DNA from: Pseudomonadota bacterium
Lineage (GTDB): Bacteria; Pseudomonadota; Alphaproteobacteria; Acetobacterales; Acetobacteraceae
Direction: 5' to 3'
DNA: 38,614 nucleotides
Assembly: GCA_021847175.1 (NCBI GenBank)
Contig: JAJZUI010000006.1
Span: forward strand, 1-38,614
The notes beneath the pieces were generated by a model, which worked only from the letters and a program-made list of their open reading frames with translations, had not been told where the DNA came from and ran no database searches. A program made the translations under genes and the position numbers. This document shows positions 14,429 to 22,474 of the stretch, piece by piece; the stretch's first letter is position 1; each line of letters starts with the position of its first letter.

Positions 14429-15748
14429 ATGCTCGAACGCCGCGCCTGGGTGCCCGAAGCCAGCGAACGCTATGTTCAGGACGTGGCGGGCGAGGTCGCG
14501 GCGAGCGACGCGGCGGCGAACGAGCGCCGCCTGCTCGCCCTCGTCGCCGAGAACCATGCCATCCACGAACGCGACGCGGTCAACCTCAACCCCGCCGGCA
14601 ACGTGATGAACCCGAGGGCGGAGGCGCTGCTCGCCGACGGGCTGGGCACGCGCGCATCCCTCGGCTACCCCGGCGACAAGTACGAGATGGGGCTGGAGGC
14701 GGTCGAGAAGATCGAGATCATGGCGGCCGAACTCGCCGCCGAGGTGTTCGGCGCGCGCTATGTGGAATTCCGCGTGCCCTCCGGCGGCATCGCCAATCTC
14801 TACGTGTTCATGGCAACCGCGAAGCCGGGCGATGCCATCATCGCGCCGCCACCCTCGATCGGCGGGCACGTGACGCACCACGCGGCCGGCGCGGCCGGTC
14901 TCTACGGCGTGGTGACGCACCCGGCGCCGGTCGATGCCGCGGGCTACACGGTCGATGTCGCGGCGCTGCGCGAGCAGGCGCGCGCGGTTCGGCCGAAGCT
15001 CATCACCATCGGCGGCAGCCTTAACCTGTTTCCTCACCCGATCCGCGCCATGCGCGAGATCGCCGACGAGGTCGGCGCCTGCCTCCTGTTCGACGCCGCG
15101 CACATGTCCGGCATGATCGCTGGCCACGCCTGGCAGCAACCGCTGGAGGAGGGGGCGCACGCGATGACGATGAGCACCTACAAGAGCCTCGGCGGCCCCG
15201 CCGCGGGCCTGGTGGTCACCAACGACGCGGCGCTGGCCGAGCGGCTGGACGCGATCGCATACCCTGGCCTCACGGCCAATTTCGACGCGGCGAAGACGGC
15301 CGCGCTGGCGATGTCGTTGCTCGACTGGAAGGTCTACGGCCGCGACTACGCGAGCGCGATGGCCGCCACCGCCAAGGCGCTGGCGGAGGCGCTGGCCGAG
15401 CGAGGCATCCCGCTTTTCGCGCGCGAGCGGGGCATGACCACCTCGCACCAGTTCGCCATCGAGGCGGCTCGCTATGGCGGCGGCCAGACGGCGGCGAAAT
15501 TGTTGCGGCGGGCGAACGTGCTCACCTGCGGCATCGGCCTGCCCATCGCGCCGGTCGAGGGCGACGCCAACGGGCTGCGCCTGGGCACGCCGGAGATCGT
15601 GCGTTTCGGTATGGGGCCCGGGGACATGAAGGAACTCGCCGGCTACATCGCGGAAGCCTTGGAAGGCAACCGTGCGCCGGAGGACGTGGCCAGGGACGTG
15701 AGCGCGTTCCGCCGTCGCTTCGCCACGTTGCGCTACGTGCGGAACTAG
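14429..15748 (+). CDS. Serine hydroxymethyltransferase-like PLP enzyme
   Basis: The 439-residue protein belongs to fold-type I PLP enzymes and most resembles SHMT. It has the ENHAIHERDAVNLNPAGNVM opening, the FRVPSGGIANLYVF segment, the LLFDAAHMSG cofactor strand near residue 220, and the PLP lysine Lys252 in MSTYKSLGGP. In housekeeping SHMT this site reads T-H-K with an RGP loop, so the substrate pocket differs. Alpha-methylserine hydroxymethyltransferase or a threonine-aldolase/transaldolase activity are alternatives. GAGAGGA precedes the ATG by 8 nt; the TTG at 14423 is too close to that site. It follows the ATPase by 48 nt and converges with the PrpF-like gene. A folate-linked one-carbon role is inference. 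Confidence 0.75.
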   Translation: MLERRAWVPEASERYVQDVAGEVAASDAAANERRLLALVAENHAIHERDAVNLNPAGNVMNPRAEALLADGLGTRASLGYPGDKYEMGLEAVEKIEIMAAELAAEVFGARYVEFRVPSGGIANLYVFMATAKPGDAIIAPPPSIGGHVTHHAAGAAGLYGVVTHPAPVDAAGYTVDVAALREQARAVRPKLITIGGSLNLFPHPIRAMREIADEVGACLLFDAAHMSGMIAGHAWQQPLEEGAHAMTMSTYKSLGGPAAGLVVTNDAALAERLDAIAYPGLTANFDAAKTAALAMSLLDWKVYGRDYASAMAATAKALAEALAERGIPLFARERGMTTSHQFAIEAARYGGGQTAAKLLRRANVLTCGIGLPIAPVEGDANGLRLGTPEIVRFGMGPGDMKELAGYIAEALEGNRAPEDVARDVSAFRRRFATLRYVRN

Positions 15749-15758
15749 ACGGGCACAA

Positions 15759-16904
15759 CTAGACAGGCGGTATCCGCACCCAGCCTTCCATCAGGCGGCG
15801 CGCTGAGCGGCTCATCAGCACCTTGCTCACCACCCATTCGCCATTCCGCTGTTCCGCCTCGGCGCCGACGCCGAGCGTGCCGGAGGGGTGGCCGAACCGC
15901 ACCCGCCCGTCCGCGCCGGCCGGCGCGACGCGGTTGACCAGCGTGCCGGGCACGCAGGCCGCCGCGGCGATGGCAACGGCCCCGGTGCCCGTCATCGCGT
16001 GGTGCAGCGGGCCCATCGAGAAGATGCGCGCCAGCAGGTCGATCGAGGACGCGGCGACCTTCTTGCCGGAGGATGCGGTGTAGTCGCGCGGCTTCGCGAC
16101 ATAGGCGATCTTCGGCGAATGCAGGAGCCGCCGCGCGTGGACGTCCTCCGCCGAGGCCGCGAGGCCCATGGCGACGGCGCCCGCCACGCGGATCGCCTCG
16201 GCGCGGTCGAGCAGCGCCTGGTTGGTGTTCACGTCCGGCTGCAATTCCGTCCCCGTGAGGCCGAGCGTCGCGGCATCGACGAAGACGGTCGGCAGCCCGG
16301 CGTTGATCAGCGTGGCCTCGACCTCGCCCATCCCCGGAACGGCAAGCCGGTCGATCCTGTTGCCGGTCGGGAACATCGCGCCGGTCTCGCCGGGGTCGAG
16401 GAATTCCAGCCTTATCTCGGCGGCGGGGAAGGTGACGCCGTCGAGCTCGAAATCGCCCTCCTCCAACACCTCGCCGCCTCGCATCGGCACGTGGGCAACA
16501 ATCCGCTTGCCGATATTGGCCTGCCAGATCCGCACCGTCGCGATGCCGTGCGCGGGTGCGGCCACCAGTCCCTGTTCGATGGCGAAGGGTCCCACGGCGG
16601 TGGTGAGGTTGCCGCAGTTGCCGGACCAGTCGATCACCGGCTTGTCGATCGCAACCTGACCGAACAGGTAATCCACGTCGCTGTCGGGCCGCGCGGACTT
16701 GCCGACGATGACGATCTTGCTGGTGGAGGATGTCGCCCCGCCCATGCCGTCGATCTGCTTGCCGTAACGGTCCGGGCTGCCGATCACCCGCAGCAACATC
16801 CGCTCCCGCGCCGCCTTATCCGCCGGCAGGCTGCCAGCAAGGAAGAACACCCCCTTGCTGGTGCCGCCGCGCATGTAGGTGGCGGGAATGCGGAGCTGGG
16901 TCAT
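15759..16904 (-). CDS. PrpF-family isomerase (methylaconitate / oxalomesaconate type)
   Basis: The 381-residue protein matches PrpF: the start PATYMRGGTSKGVFF, DGMGGATSSTSKI near residue 53, WSGNCGNLTTAVG near 93, and GVGAEAEQRNGEWVV near the end. PrpF proteins have the diaminopimelate-epimerase fold and move double bonds in unsaturated di- or tricarboxylic acids, for example 2-methylaconitate in propionate use or 4-oxalomesaconate in gallate degradation. No prpBCD or gallate genes are near. It starts 19 nt after the stop of the upstream deacetylase gene on the same strand, so the two are probably co-transcribed. The closing gap to the SHMT-like gene is only 10 nt. The precise substrate cannot be told. 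Confidence 0.85.
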   Translation of the reverse strand: MTQLRIPATYMRGGTSKGVFFLAGSLPADKAARERMLLRVIGSPDRYGKQIDGMGGATSSTSKIVIVGKSARPDSDVDYLFGQVAIDKPVIDWSGNCGNLTTAVGPFAIEQGLVAAPAHGIATVRIWQANIGKRIVAHVPMRGGEVLEEGDFELDGVTFPAAEIRLEFLDPGETGAMFPTGNRIDRLAVPGMGEVEATLINAGLPTVFVDAATLGLTGTELQPDVNTNQALLDRAEAIRVAGAVAMGLAASAEDVHARRLLHSPKIAYVAKPRDYTASSGKKVAASSIDLLARIFSMGPLHHAMTGTGAVAIAAAACVPGTLVNRVAPAGADGRVRFGHPSGTLGVGAEAEQRNGEWVVSKVLMSRSARRLMEGWVRIPPV

Positions 16905-16923
16905 GGGGTGCCGTGCGCCGGCC

Positions 16924-18051
16924 TCACCCGTGCCACCATTTCCCGCCGAGCACGATCCCCTTGCAGGCGAGCTTCCGGTCCGTCGCGAGCTTCTCGCCGG
17001 TGACGTCCTCGAGCTCGAATTTTCCCGTGTCGAAATCCAGCACCGTGGCGTCGCCGAGCAGTCCCGGCTTGAGCGTGCCGCGGTCGGTGAGGCGGATCGC
17101 CTTCGCCGGGTTGATGGTCGCGGCGCGCAGCACCTCCATCAGCGGCATGCCGATGGCAAGCAGCTTCGTCATCGTGGTCAGCAGCTCATAGGCCGGCCCG
17201 TCGATCGAGACCGCGTGCACGTCGGACGAGATCACGTCCGGCATGAACCCGGCCTTGACCATCTTCATCGCGGTCTCCCAGCCGAAGCTGCCCGCACCGT
17301 GGCCGATGTCGAAGATCACCCCGCGCGCACGCGCCGCCTCCACGTCCGCCTGGATCCGCCCGTCCGGCCGGTAGGGCAGGTTGGGGAAGGGTCGGAAGCA
17401 ATGCGTCAGGATGTCGCCCGCGCGCAGCAGGCCCATCACCTCCTGGCGCGAGGGCGGCGTCTGGTCGAGATGTGCCATCACCGGCAGGCCGGCCGCCTCC
17501 GCCACATCCAGCCCGATGCGCAGCGGCTCCGCGCCGAGCACGCCGGAGGTGCCGGCGCCGACGCGCACCTTGATGCCCACCACGAGATCCGCGTCGCGCT
17601 TCGCCACCTGCAGCGCGAGCTTCGCGTTCAACAGCCGCAGATCCTGGCTCTCGCCCACGTTGATCGCGGGGTGGAAGCCGAAGATGCCGGCGAAGGAGAC
17701 GTGCATGAACGGGAGCACCCGCACCTCGGAGCGCTCGATGATCAGCTTGCGGAACCCATGCAGCGTGCCGGGCCCGGCGGAGCCCGCATCGACCAGCGTG
17801 GTGCAGCCGCTGATGCGCGCGTAGTCGTCCGGCATCACGCCGAGCGAGGTTCCGCCCCACCAGACATGGGTGTGCAGGTCAATGAGGCCGGGGACGACCA
17901 TGCGGCCGGAGACGTCGCGGGTCTCCTTTGCCGGGCCGAGGTCCGGCCCCACCGCCGCCACCTTGCCGCCGGCGAACGCCACGTCCGCGACCGTATCCAT
18001 CCCCTGCGCGGGGTCCAGAACGCGCCCACCCTTGAGCACCAGATCGAACAT
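16924..18051 (-). CDS. Amidohydrolase/deacetylase family metallohydrolase (COG3964-like)
   Basis: The 375-residue enzyme has the amidohydrolase fold: small N-terminal beta domain, then LIDLHTHVWWGGTSLG with metal ligands His60 and His62, a probable carboxylated Lys161 in GIKVRVGAG, His194 in AHLDQ, His217 in ILTHCF and Asp277 in SSDVHA. The WWGGTSLG and FAGIFGFHPAI segments point to the COG3964 group. Members of this group (such as Atu3266 and EF0837) have been studied as hydrolases of acetylated 2-hydroxy acids; acetyl-(R)-mandelate is the substrate I remember. The second of two adjacent ATGs (18051) has GGGAGG at better spacing. It heads a two-gene unit with the PrpF-like isomerase and is divergent from the long plus-strand operon. 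Confidence 0.85.
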   Translation of the reverse strand: MFDLVLKGGRVLDPAQGMDTVADVAFAGGKVAAVGPDLGPAKETRDVSGRMVVPGLIDLHTHVWWGGTSLGVMPDDYARISGCTTLVDAGSAGPGTLHGFRKLIIERSEVRVLPFMHVSFAGIFGFHPAINVGESQDLRLLNAKLALQVAKRDADLVVGIKVRVGAGTSGVLGAEPLRIGLDVAEAAGLPVMAHLDQTPPSRQEVMGLLRAGDILTHCFRPFPNLPYRPDGRIQADVEAARARGVIFDIGHGAGSFGWETAMKMVKAGFMPDVISSDVHAVSIDGPAYELLTTMTKLLAIGMPLMEVLRAATINPAKAIRLTDRGTLKPGLLGDATVLDFDTGKFELEDVTGEKLATDRKLACKGIVLGGKWWHG

Positions 18052-18107
18052 CATGCCTCCCAGTTTGCAACGGCGCGGCAGCGTCGCAGTATGGCCCAGA
18101 GGACGCA

Positions 18108-18136
18108 AGATTAGGGGCGCAACCCGCTCCTGTCGC
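18108..18136 (-). promoter_or_regulatory. Candidate promoter of the deacetylase-PrpF unit
   Basis: On the minus strand GCGACA and TAATCT are 17 nt apart, placing a start site near 18101 and a leader of about 50 nt. The region is shared with the divergent aminotransferase gene, whose ATG is only 7 nt beyond the -35 box. Confidence 0.35.
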
Positions 18137-18143
18137 ATGGGGG

Positions 18144-19517
18144 ATGAGCATGGATATCGAGCAGCCGACGAACTCCGCGATCGTCGCGGCCTACCGGGCG
18201 CGCACGCCCGGCTCCGCGGGCCTGGCGGAGGAGGCGCGCCGCCTGCTGCCCAGCGGCATCGCGCACGACGCGCGCCACCTCGACCCCTATGGCATCTATG
18301 TCGAGCGGGCGCTGGGCCCGCACAAATGGGACGTCGATGGCAACCGCTACATCGACTATTTCGGCGGCCACGGCGCGCTGATCCTCGGCCACGGCAATGC
18401 CGCGGTGAACGCGGCGGTCGCCGAGGCGCAGGCGGAGGGCACGCAGTTCGCCGCCAACCATCCGCGCGAGATCGCGTGGGCGAAGGCCGTGCAGCGCCTG
18501 GTGCCGAGTGCGGAGCGCATCCGCTTCACCTCCTCCGGCACCGAGGCGACCCTGATGGCCGTGCGCCTCGCGCGCGCCTTCACCGGCCGCGAGGGGCTGA
18601 TCCGCTTCAAGGGGCATTTCCACGGCTGGCACGACCAGATGACGAGCGGCTACTCCAACCATTTTGACGGCTCGCCGACGCCGGGCGTGATGCAGAGCGT
18701 CGCGCACTCCAACATTCTGCTGCACCCGTGGGACATCGACGCGGTGGCGAAGACGCTGGCGGAGCGCCGAGACATCGCCGCCGCGATCCTGGAGCCGACG
18801 GGGTCCTCCTTTGGCCAGGTGCCGATCCGTCCCGAGTTTCTCGTGGCACTGCGCGAGCTCACGGCGAAGCACGGCGTGCTGCTGATCATGGACGAGGTGA
18901 TCACCGGTTTCCGCGTCTCCGCCGGCGGCGCGCAGGGGCGGTTCGGCGTGCAGCCGGATCTTTCCACCTTCGCCAAGATCCTCGCGGGCGGGCTGCCGGG
19001 CGGGGCCGTCTGCGGGCGGGGCGACATCATGGCGCTGCTCGACTTCGAGGCGATGCAGAAGGCGGGGCGGGAGAAGATCGGCCATCCCGGCACGTTCAAC
19101 GCCAACCCGGTCTCCGCCGCCTCCGGCATCGCGGCGCTGACCCAGCTCGCGGAATCGGACGCCGCCGAGCGGGCGGAGGCGACGGCGGCGAGCCTGCGCG
19201 AGCGCTGCAACGACGTGTTCCGAAAACACAACGTCCACTGGGCGATGTACGGCACATCCTCTGGCTTCCACACCTATATGTCCGCCCCCAGGCCCGGTGA
19301 GTTCGACCCCTTCGCCAGCAGCGTCGAGGCACTGAAGGCGATGCCGGAGAAGCTGGTCGGGCGCCTTCGCCTCGCGCTGCTCGTGCACGGCGTGGACACG
19401 GGGGGACGTATCGGCGGATTCCTGTCGTCCACCCACACGGAGGCGGATGTGGAGGAAACGGCCGCGGCCTTCGAGGCCGCGATCACCATGCTGCGTGACG
19501 AGGGAGAGATCGCGTGA
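18144..19517 (+). CDS. Class III aminotransferase, glutamate-1-semialdehyde aminomutase-like
   Basis: This 457-residue PLP enzyme belongs to the aspartate aminotransferase family, class III. Recognisable are DVDGNRYIDYFGGHGALILGH (about residues 69-89), FTSSGTEATLMAVRLARA (128-145), the cofactor strand LIMDEVITGFR near 248-258, and the PLP lysine Lys278 in FAKILAGGLPGG. It is close to HemL-type proteins but longer at the N-terminus, and no heme gene is adjacent, so it more likely acts on an amino acid or amine in catabolism. It opens the long plus-strand operon; its stop overlaps the amidase GTG (GTGA). A GGGGG tract precedes the ATG. Confidence 0.88.
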   Translation: MSMDIEQPTNSAIVAAYRARTPGSAGLAEEARRLLPSGIAHDARHLDPYGIYVERALGPHKWDVDGNRYIDYFGGHGALILGHGNAAVNAAVAEAQAEGTQFAANHPREIAWAKAVQRLVPSAERIRFTSSGTEATLMAVRLARAFTGREGLIRFKGHFHGWHDQMTSGYSNHFDGSPTPGVMQSVAHSNILLHPWDIDAVAKTLAERRDIAAAILEPTGSSFGQVPIRPEFLVALRELTAKHGVLLIMDEVITGFRVSAGGAQGRFGVQPDLSTFAKILAGGLPGGAVCGRGDIMALLDFEAMQKAGREKIGHPGTFNANPVSAASGIAALTQLAESDAAERAEATAASLRERCNDVFRKHNVHWAMYGTSSGFHTYMSAPRPGEFDPFASSVEALKAMPEKLVGRLRLALLVHGVDTGGRIGGFLSSTHTEADVEETAAAFEAAITMLRDEGEIA

Positions 19518-20926
19518 GCGACGCCGAGATCGGCTACATGCCTGCGGCCGCCATGGCGGAGGCGGTGCGGACAAAGAAGCTCTCGCCGGTCGAGATCGTG
19601 ACGGCGCTGGTGCAACGGATCGAGCGGCTGGAGCCGAAAATCAACGCCTTCGTTGCCACCGATTTCGACCGCGCGATGACGAAGGCGCGCGAGGCGGAGG
19701 CCGCCGTGATGGCCGGCCGCGCCACCGGGCCCCTGCACGGCGTTCCCGTCACGATCAAGGATCTTGCCTGGACGAAGGATTTCCCGACCCAGTTCGGCAG
19801 CCAGATCATGAAGGGCAACCGCGTCGCCGCGGACACGCCCTTCGTCACCAGGCTGGAGGCGGCCGGTGCGATCGTGCTCGGCAAGACCACGACGCCGGAG
19901 TTCGGCTGGACCGGCGTCAGCCGCTCGCCGCTCACCGGCATCACCAGCAACCCATGGAAGCAGGGCTACAACGCCGGAGCGTCCTCCGCGGGCGCCGGCG
20001 CGGCGACGGCCGCCGGCTACGGGCCGCTGCACCAGGGCAGCGACGGCGCCGGATCGATCCGCATGCCGGCGCATTTCTGCGGCATCTACGGGCTGAAGCC
20101 GAGCTTCGGCCGGGTGCCGTACACGCCGGTCGCGACCGGCGATTTCACCTCCCATATCGGCCCCATGACGCGCACCGTCGCCGATGCAGCGCTGATGCTC
20201 GGCATCATGGCCGGGCCGGAGGATGAGGACTTCACCACGCTTGAAAAGGCGCCGGCGGACTACACGGGTGGGCTCGAGGACGGGATCGCCGGCGCGCGCA
20301 TCGCCTATTCCGCGGATCTCGGCCATGCGCGCGTGGACCCCGAGGTCGCGGCCCTGGTGCGAGCGGCGGCGGAGAGTTTCGCGAGGTCGCTCGGCACGGA
20401 ACTGCGTGAGGCGACGATCACCTGGGGGCGCGAGAGCGGCGAGCTCGCGCGCGTGTTCTGGCCCGCGCATACCGCGCGCCACGCGCGCCATCTGGCGGAA
20501 TGGGAATCCCGCATGGACCCGGGCCTGGTGGCCTGCGTGAAGCACGGCGCGCGACTGAGCATGGGCGAGTACCAGGCGGCGCGCGAACGCAAATACGCCA
20601 ACAACGCCGCCATCCACCGCGGCTTCCGCGACTACGACTTCCTGATCACGCCCTCGGTCTCCGTGCCGGCGTTCCCGGCGGAGCGGCTCATCCCCGAGCA
20701 CTGGCCGCAGCACGACTGGGACTGGCTGCAATGGGCGGAGTTCTCCCACCCGTTCAACATGTCCTGGAATCCGGCCGCGAGCCTGCCCTGCGGGTTCACG
20801 AAGGAGGGGCTGCCGGTCGGCCTGCAGATCGTTGGCCGGCGCTTCGACGATCTCGGCGTGCTGCGCGCGTCCCGCGCCTTCGAGCGCGCGCTGCCCTGGG
20901 CCCACAGGCGGCCGGCGCTGGATTGA
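19514..20926 (+). CDS. Amidase (amidase signature family)
   Basis: The 470-residue enzyme contains the Ser-cisSer-Lys machinery of amidase-signature hydrolases: Lys82 in VTIKDLAW, the serine pair S157-S158 in GASSAG (canonical GGSSGG) and the nucleophile Ser181 in GSDGAGSIRMPAHFCG. It hydrolyses amide bonds of small molecules in the cytosol. A GatA role is unlikely because gatB and gatC are absent and the gene sits in a catabolic operon. The GTG start overlaps the aminotransferase stop, and the C-terminus (SLPCGFTKEGLPVGLQIVG) is complete. The next gene starts 10 nt later. Confidence 0.92.
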   Translation: MSDAEIGYMPAAAMAEAVRTKKLSPVEIVTALVQRIERLEPKINAFVATDFDRAMTKAREAEAAVMAGRATGPLHGVPVTIKDLAWTKDFPTQFGSQIMKGNRVAADTPFVTRLEAAGAIVLGKTTTPEFGWTGVSRSPLTGITSNPWKQGYNAGASSAGAGAATAAGYGPLHQGSDGAGSIRMPAHFCGIYGLKPSFGRVPYTPVATGDFTSHIGPMTRTVADAALMLGIMAGPEDEDFTTLEKAPADYTGGLEDGIAGARIAYSADLGHARVDPEVAALVRAAAESFARSLGTELREATITWGRESGELARVFWPAHTARHARHLAEWESRMDPGLVACVKHGARLSMGEYQAARERKYANNAAIHRGFRDYDFLITPSVSVPAFPAERLIPEHWPQHDWDWLQWAEFSHPFNMSWNPAASLPCGFTKEGLPVGLQIVGRRFDDLGVLRASRAFERALPWAHRRPALD

Positions 20927-20936
20927 GAACGCCGGC

Positions 20937-21416
20937 ATGAACGAACTCATCTGCCGCCCGATCGGCCACCTCGAGACGCCCTGGGCGACGACATCGGACT
21001 GCCCGCGCAACGGGCGCCAGCCGGACCCGCCGCCGGTCTGCCGCGCGGTGGTGGCGCCGGAGTTCCGCCCGGGGCTCGCCTCGCTCGACGGGTTCTCGCA
21101 CCTCATCCTGCTCTACTGGCTCGACCGGTCGCGAGGGGGCACGCAGGAATTGGTGTTCACGCCGCCCTTCGACGACACGCCGCGCGGCATCTTCGCCACG
21201 CGCGCGCCGCACCGGCCGAACCCGATCGGGCTTTCCGTGGTGAAGCTGCTCGGGATCGAGGACGGCGTGCTGAACGTGATCTATCTCGACTGCGTCAACG
21301 GCACGCCGTTGCTCGACATCAAGCCCTATCTGGCGCGCACGGATTCGGAGCCGGACGCGATCATGGGCTGGCTCGCCACCCCGCGCACGCGGCACGCAAC
21401 GAAGGAGAAACGATGA
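20937..21416 (+). CDS. TrmO/TsaA family SAM-dependent methyltransferase
   Basis: The 159-residue protein is a TrmO-type (YaeB/VirR) methyltransferase. It has the N-terminal IGHLETPW, the FSHLILLYWLDRS strand near residue 53, and the diagnostic APHRPNPIGLS at 90-100. Characterised TrmO methylates N6-threonylcarbamoyladenosine at position 37 of certain tRNAs. Here the gene is embedded between an amidase and an oxidoreductase, and its stop overlaps the oxidoreductase start (ATGA). Short single-domain versions like this occur in catabolic and transport operons, so it may modify a small molecule; that is inference. Confidence 0.88.
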   Translation: MNELICRPIGHLETPWATTSDCPRNGRQPDPPPVCRAVVAPEFRPGLASLDGFSHLILLYWLDRSRGGTQELVFTPPFDDTPRGIFATRAPHRPNPIGLSVVKLLGIEDGVLNVIYLDCVNGTPLLDIKPYLARTDSEPDAIMGWLATPRTRHATKEKR

Positions 21417-22474
21417 GACGCAAGGTAGCGGTGGTCGGGCTCGGCATCGGGCGCGCCCATATCGACGAGGCTTATTCGAAGCTGCCCGCTCATTGGGAGG
21501 TTGCGGCGATCTGCGACACCGACGCCGCGCGCCTGTCCAAGGTCGGCGGCGAGTTCGGCATCGCCCGGCGCACCTCCTCCTTCGCGGACGTGCTGGGCAT
21601 GGCGGATATCGATGTCGTGGATCTCTGCACGCCGCCGGCACTGCACCGCGAGCAACTGCTGGCCGCGATGGAATCCGGCAAGCACGTGATCTGCGAGAAG
21701 CCCTTCGTGACCTCGCTCGCGGAGATGGACGCGGTCGAGACCGCGGCGGCCGCGGCCCGGGGAACGGTGATGCCGATCTTCCAGTACCGCTGGGGCGACG
21801 GCTTCCGCCGCGCGGTGCGCGTGGTGCGCGCGGGCCTCGCCGGCAAGCCGTACAACGCGACAGTGGAAACCGCCTGGCGGCGCGACAAGGATTATTACGA
21901 CATCAAGTGGCACGGCACCTGGGCGATCGAGCGCGGCGGCTGCCTGCTCGGGCATGCGATCCACATCCACGACATGATGCAGGAACTGATGGGCGACGCG
22001 GCCAGCGCCTACGCGAATGTCGCCACGCGGGTGAACCCCATCGAGACCGAGGATTGCGCGGCGGCAAGCCTGCGCATGACCAGCGGCGCGGTGGTAGCGC
22101 TTTCGGCCACGCTCGGCTCAGCCACCGAGATCTCGCGCATGCGCCTCCATTTCGAGAACGTTACGTTCGAGAGCGGCACCGAGCCCTACGCGCCGGGCAA
22201 CGAGCCCTGGCGGATCCTGCCGCGCAACCAGGCCACGAAGGAGGCGATCGACCGCCTGCTCGCCAACCACGCACCCTACCCGATCCGGTTCGAGGGCCAG
22301 TTCCGCGCCTATGCCGAGGCGCTGGACGCCGGCGGGCCGCCGCCGGTGACGCTCGCCGACGCGCGGCGCTCGCTCGAGCTCATAACCGCGCTTTACGGCT
22401 CGGTGGCGAGCGGCATGCCGCAGGCGCTGCCGGTACCGGCGTCGCATCGCGGCTACCGGGACTGGCGGCCGTGA
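21413..22474 (+). CDS. Gfo/Idh/MocA family oxidoreductase
   Basis: The 353-residue NAD(P)-dependent dehydrogenase has a Rossmann domain starting VAVVGLGIGRAH, the ICEKPFVTS motif with Glu95-Lys96-Pro97 typical of the family, and a C-terminal domain with GGCLLGHAIHIHDMMQ, where a His acts in catalysis in related enzymes. Family members oxidise or reduce sugars, inositols and related hydroxy compounds. GAAGGAGAAACG precedes the ATG. Both ends overlap neighbours by 4 nt, so it is firmly part of the operon. The substrate is unknown. Confidence 0.9.
   Translation: MRRKVAVVGLGIGRAHIDEAYSKLPAHWEVAAICDTDAARLSKVGGEFGIARRTSSFADVLGMADIDVVDLCTPPALHREQLLAAMESGKHVICEKPFVTSLAEMDAVETAAAAARGTVMPIFQYRWGDGFRRAVRVVRAGLAGKPYNATVETAWRRDKDYYDIKWHGTWAIERGGCLLGHAIHIHDMMQELMGDAASAYANVATRVNPIETEDCAAASLRMTSGAVVALSATLGSATEISRMRLHFENVTFESGTEPYAPGNEPWRILPRNQATKEAIDRLLANHAPYPIRFEGQFRAYAEALDAGGPPPVTLADARRSLELITALYGSVASGMPQALPVPASHRGYRDWRP

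Noticed and set aside
12751-15024. A 757-codon plus-strand frame across the ATPase and SHMT-like genes
   Set aside because: It crosses two real genes in a shifted frame, and its composition is Arg/Gly/Ala-rich without any motif.
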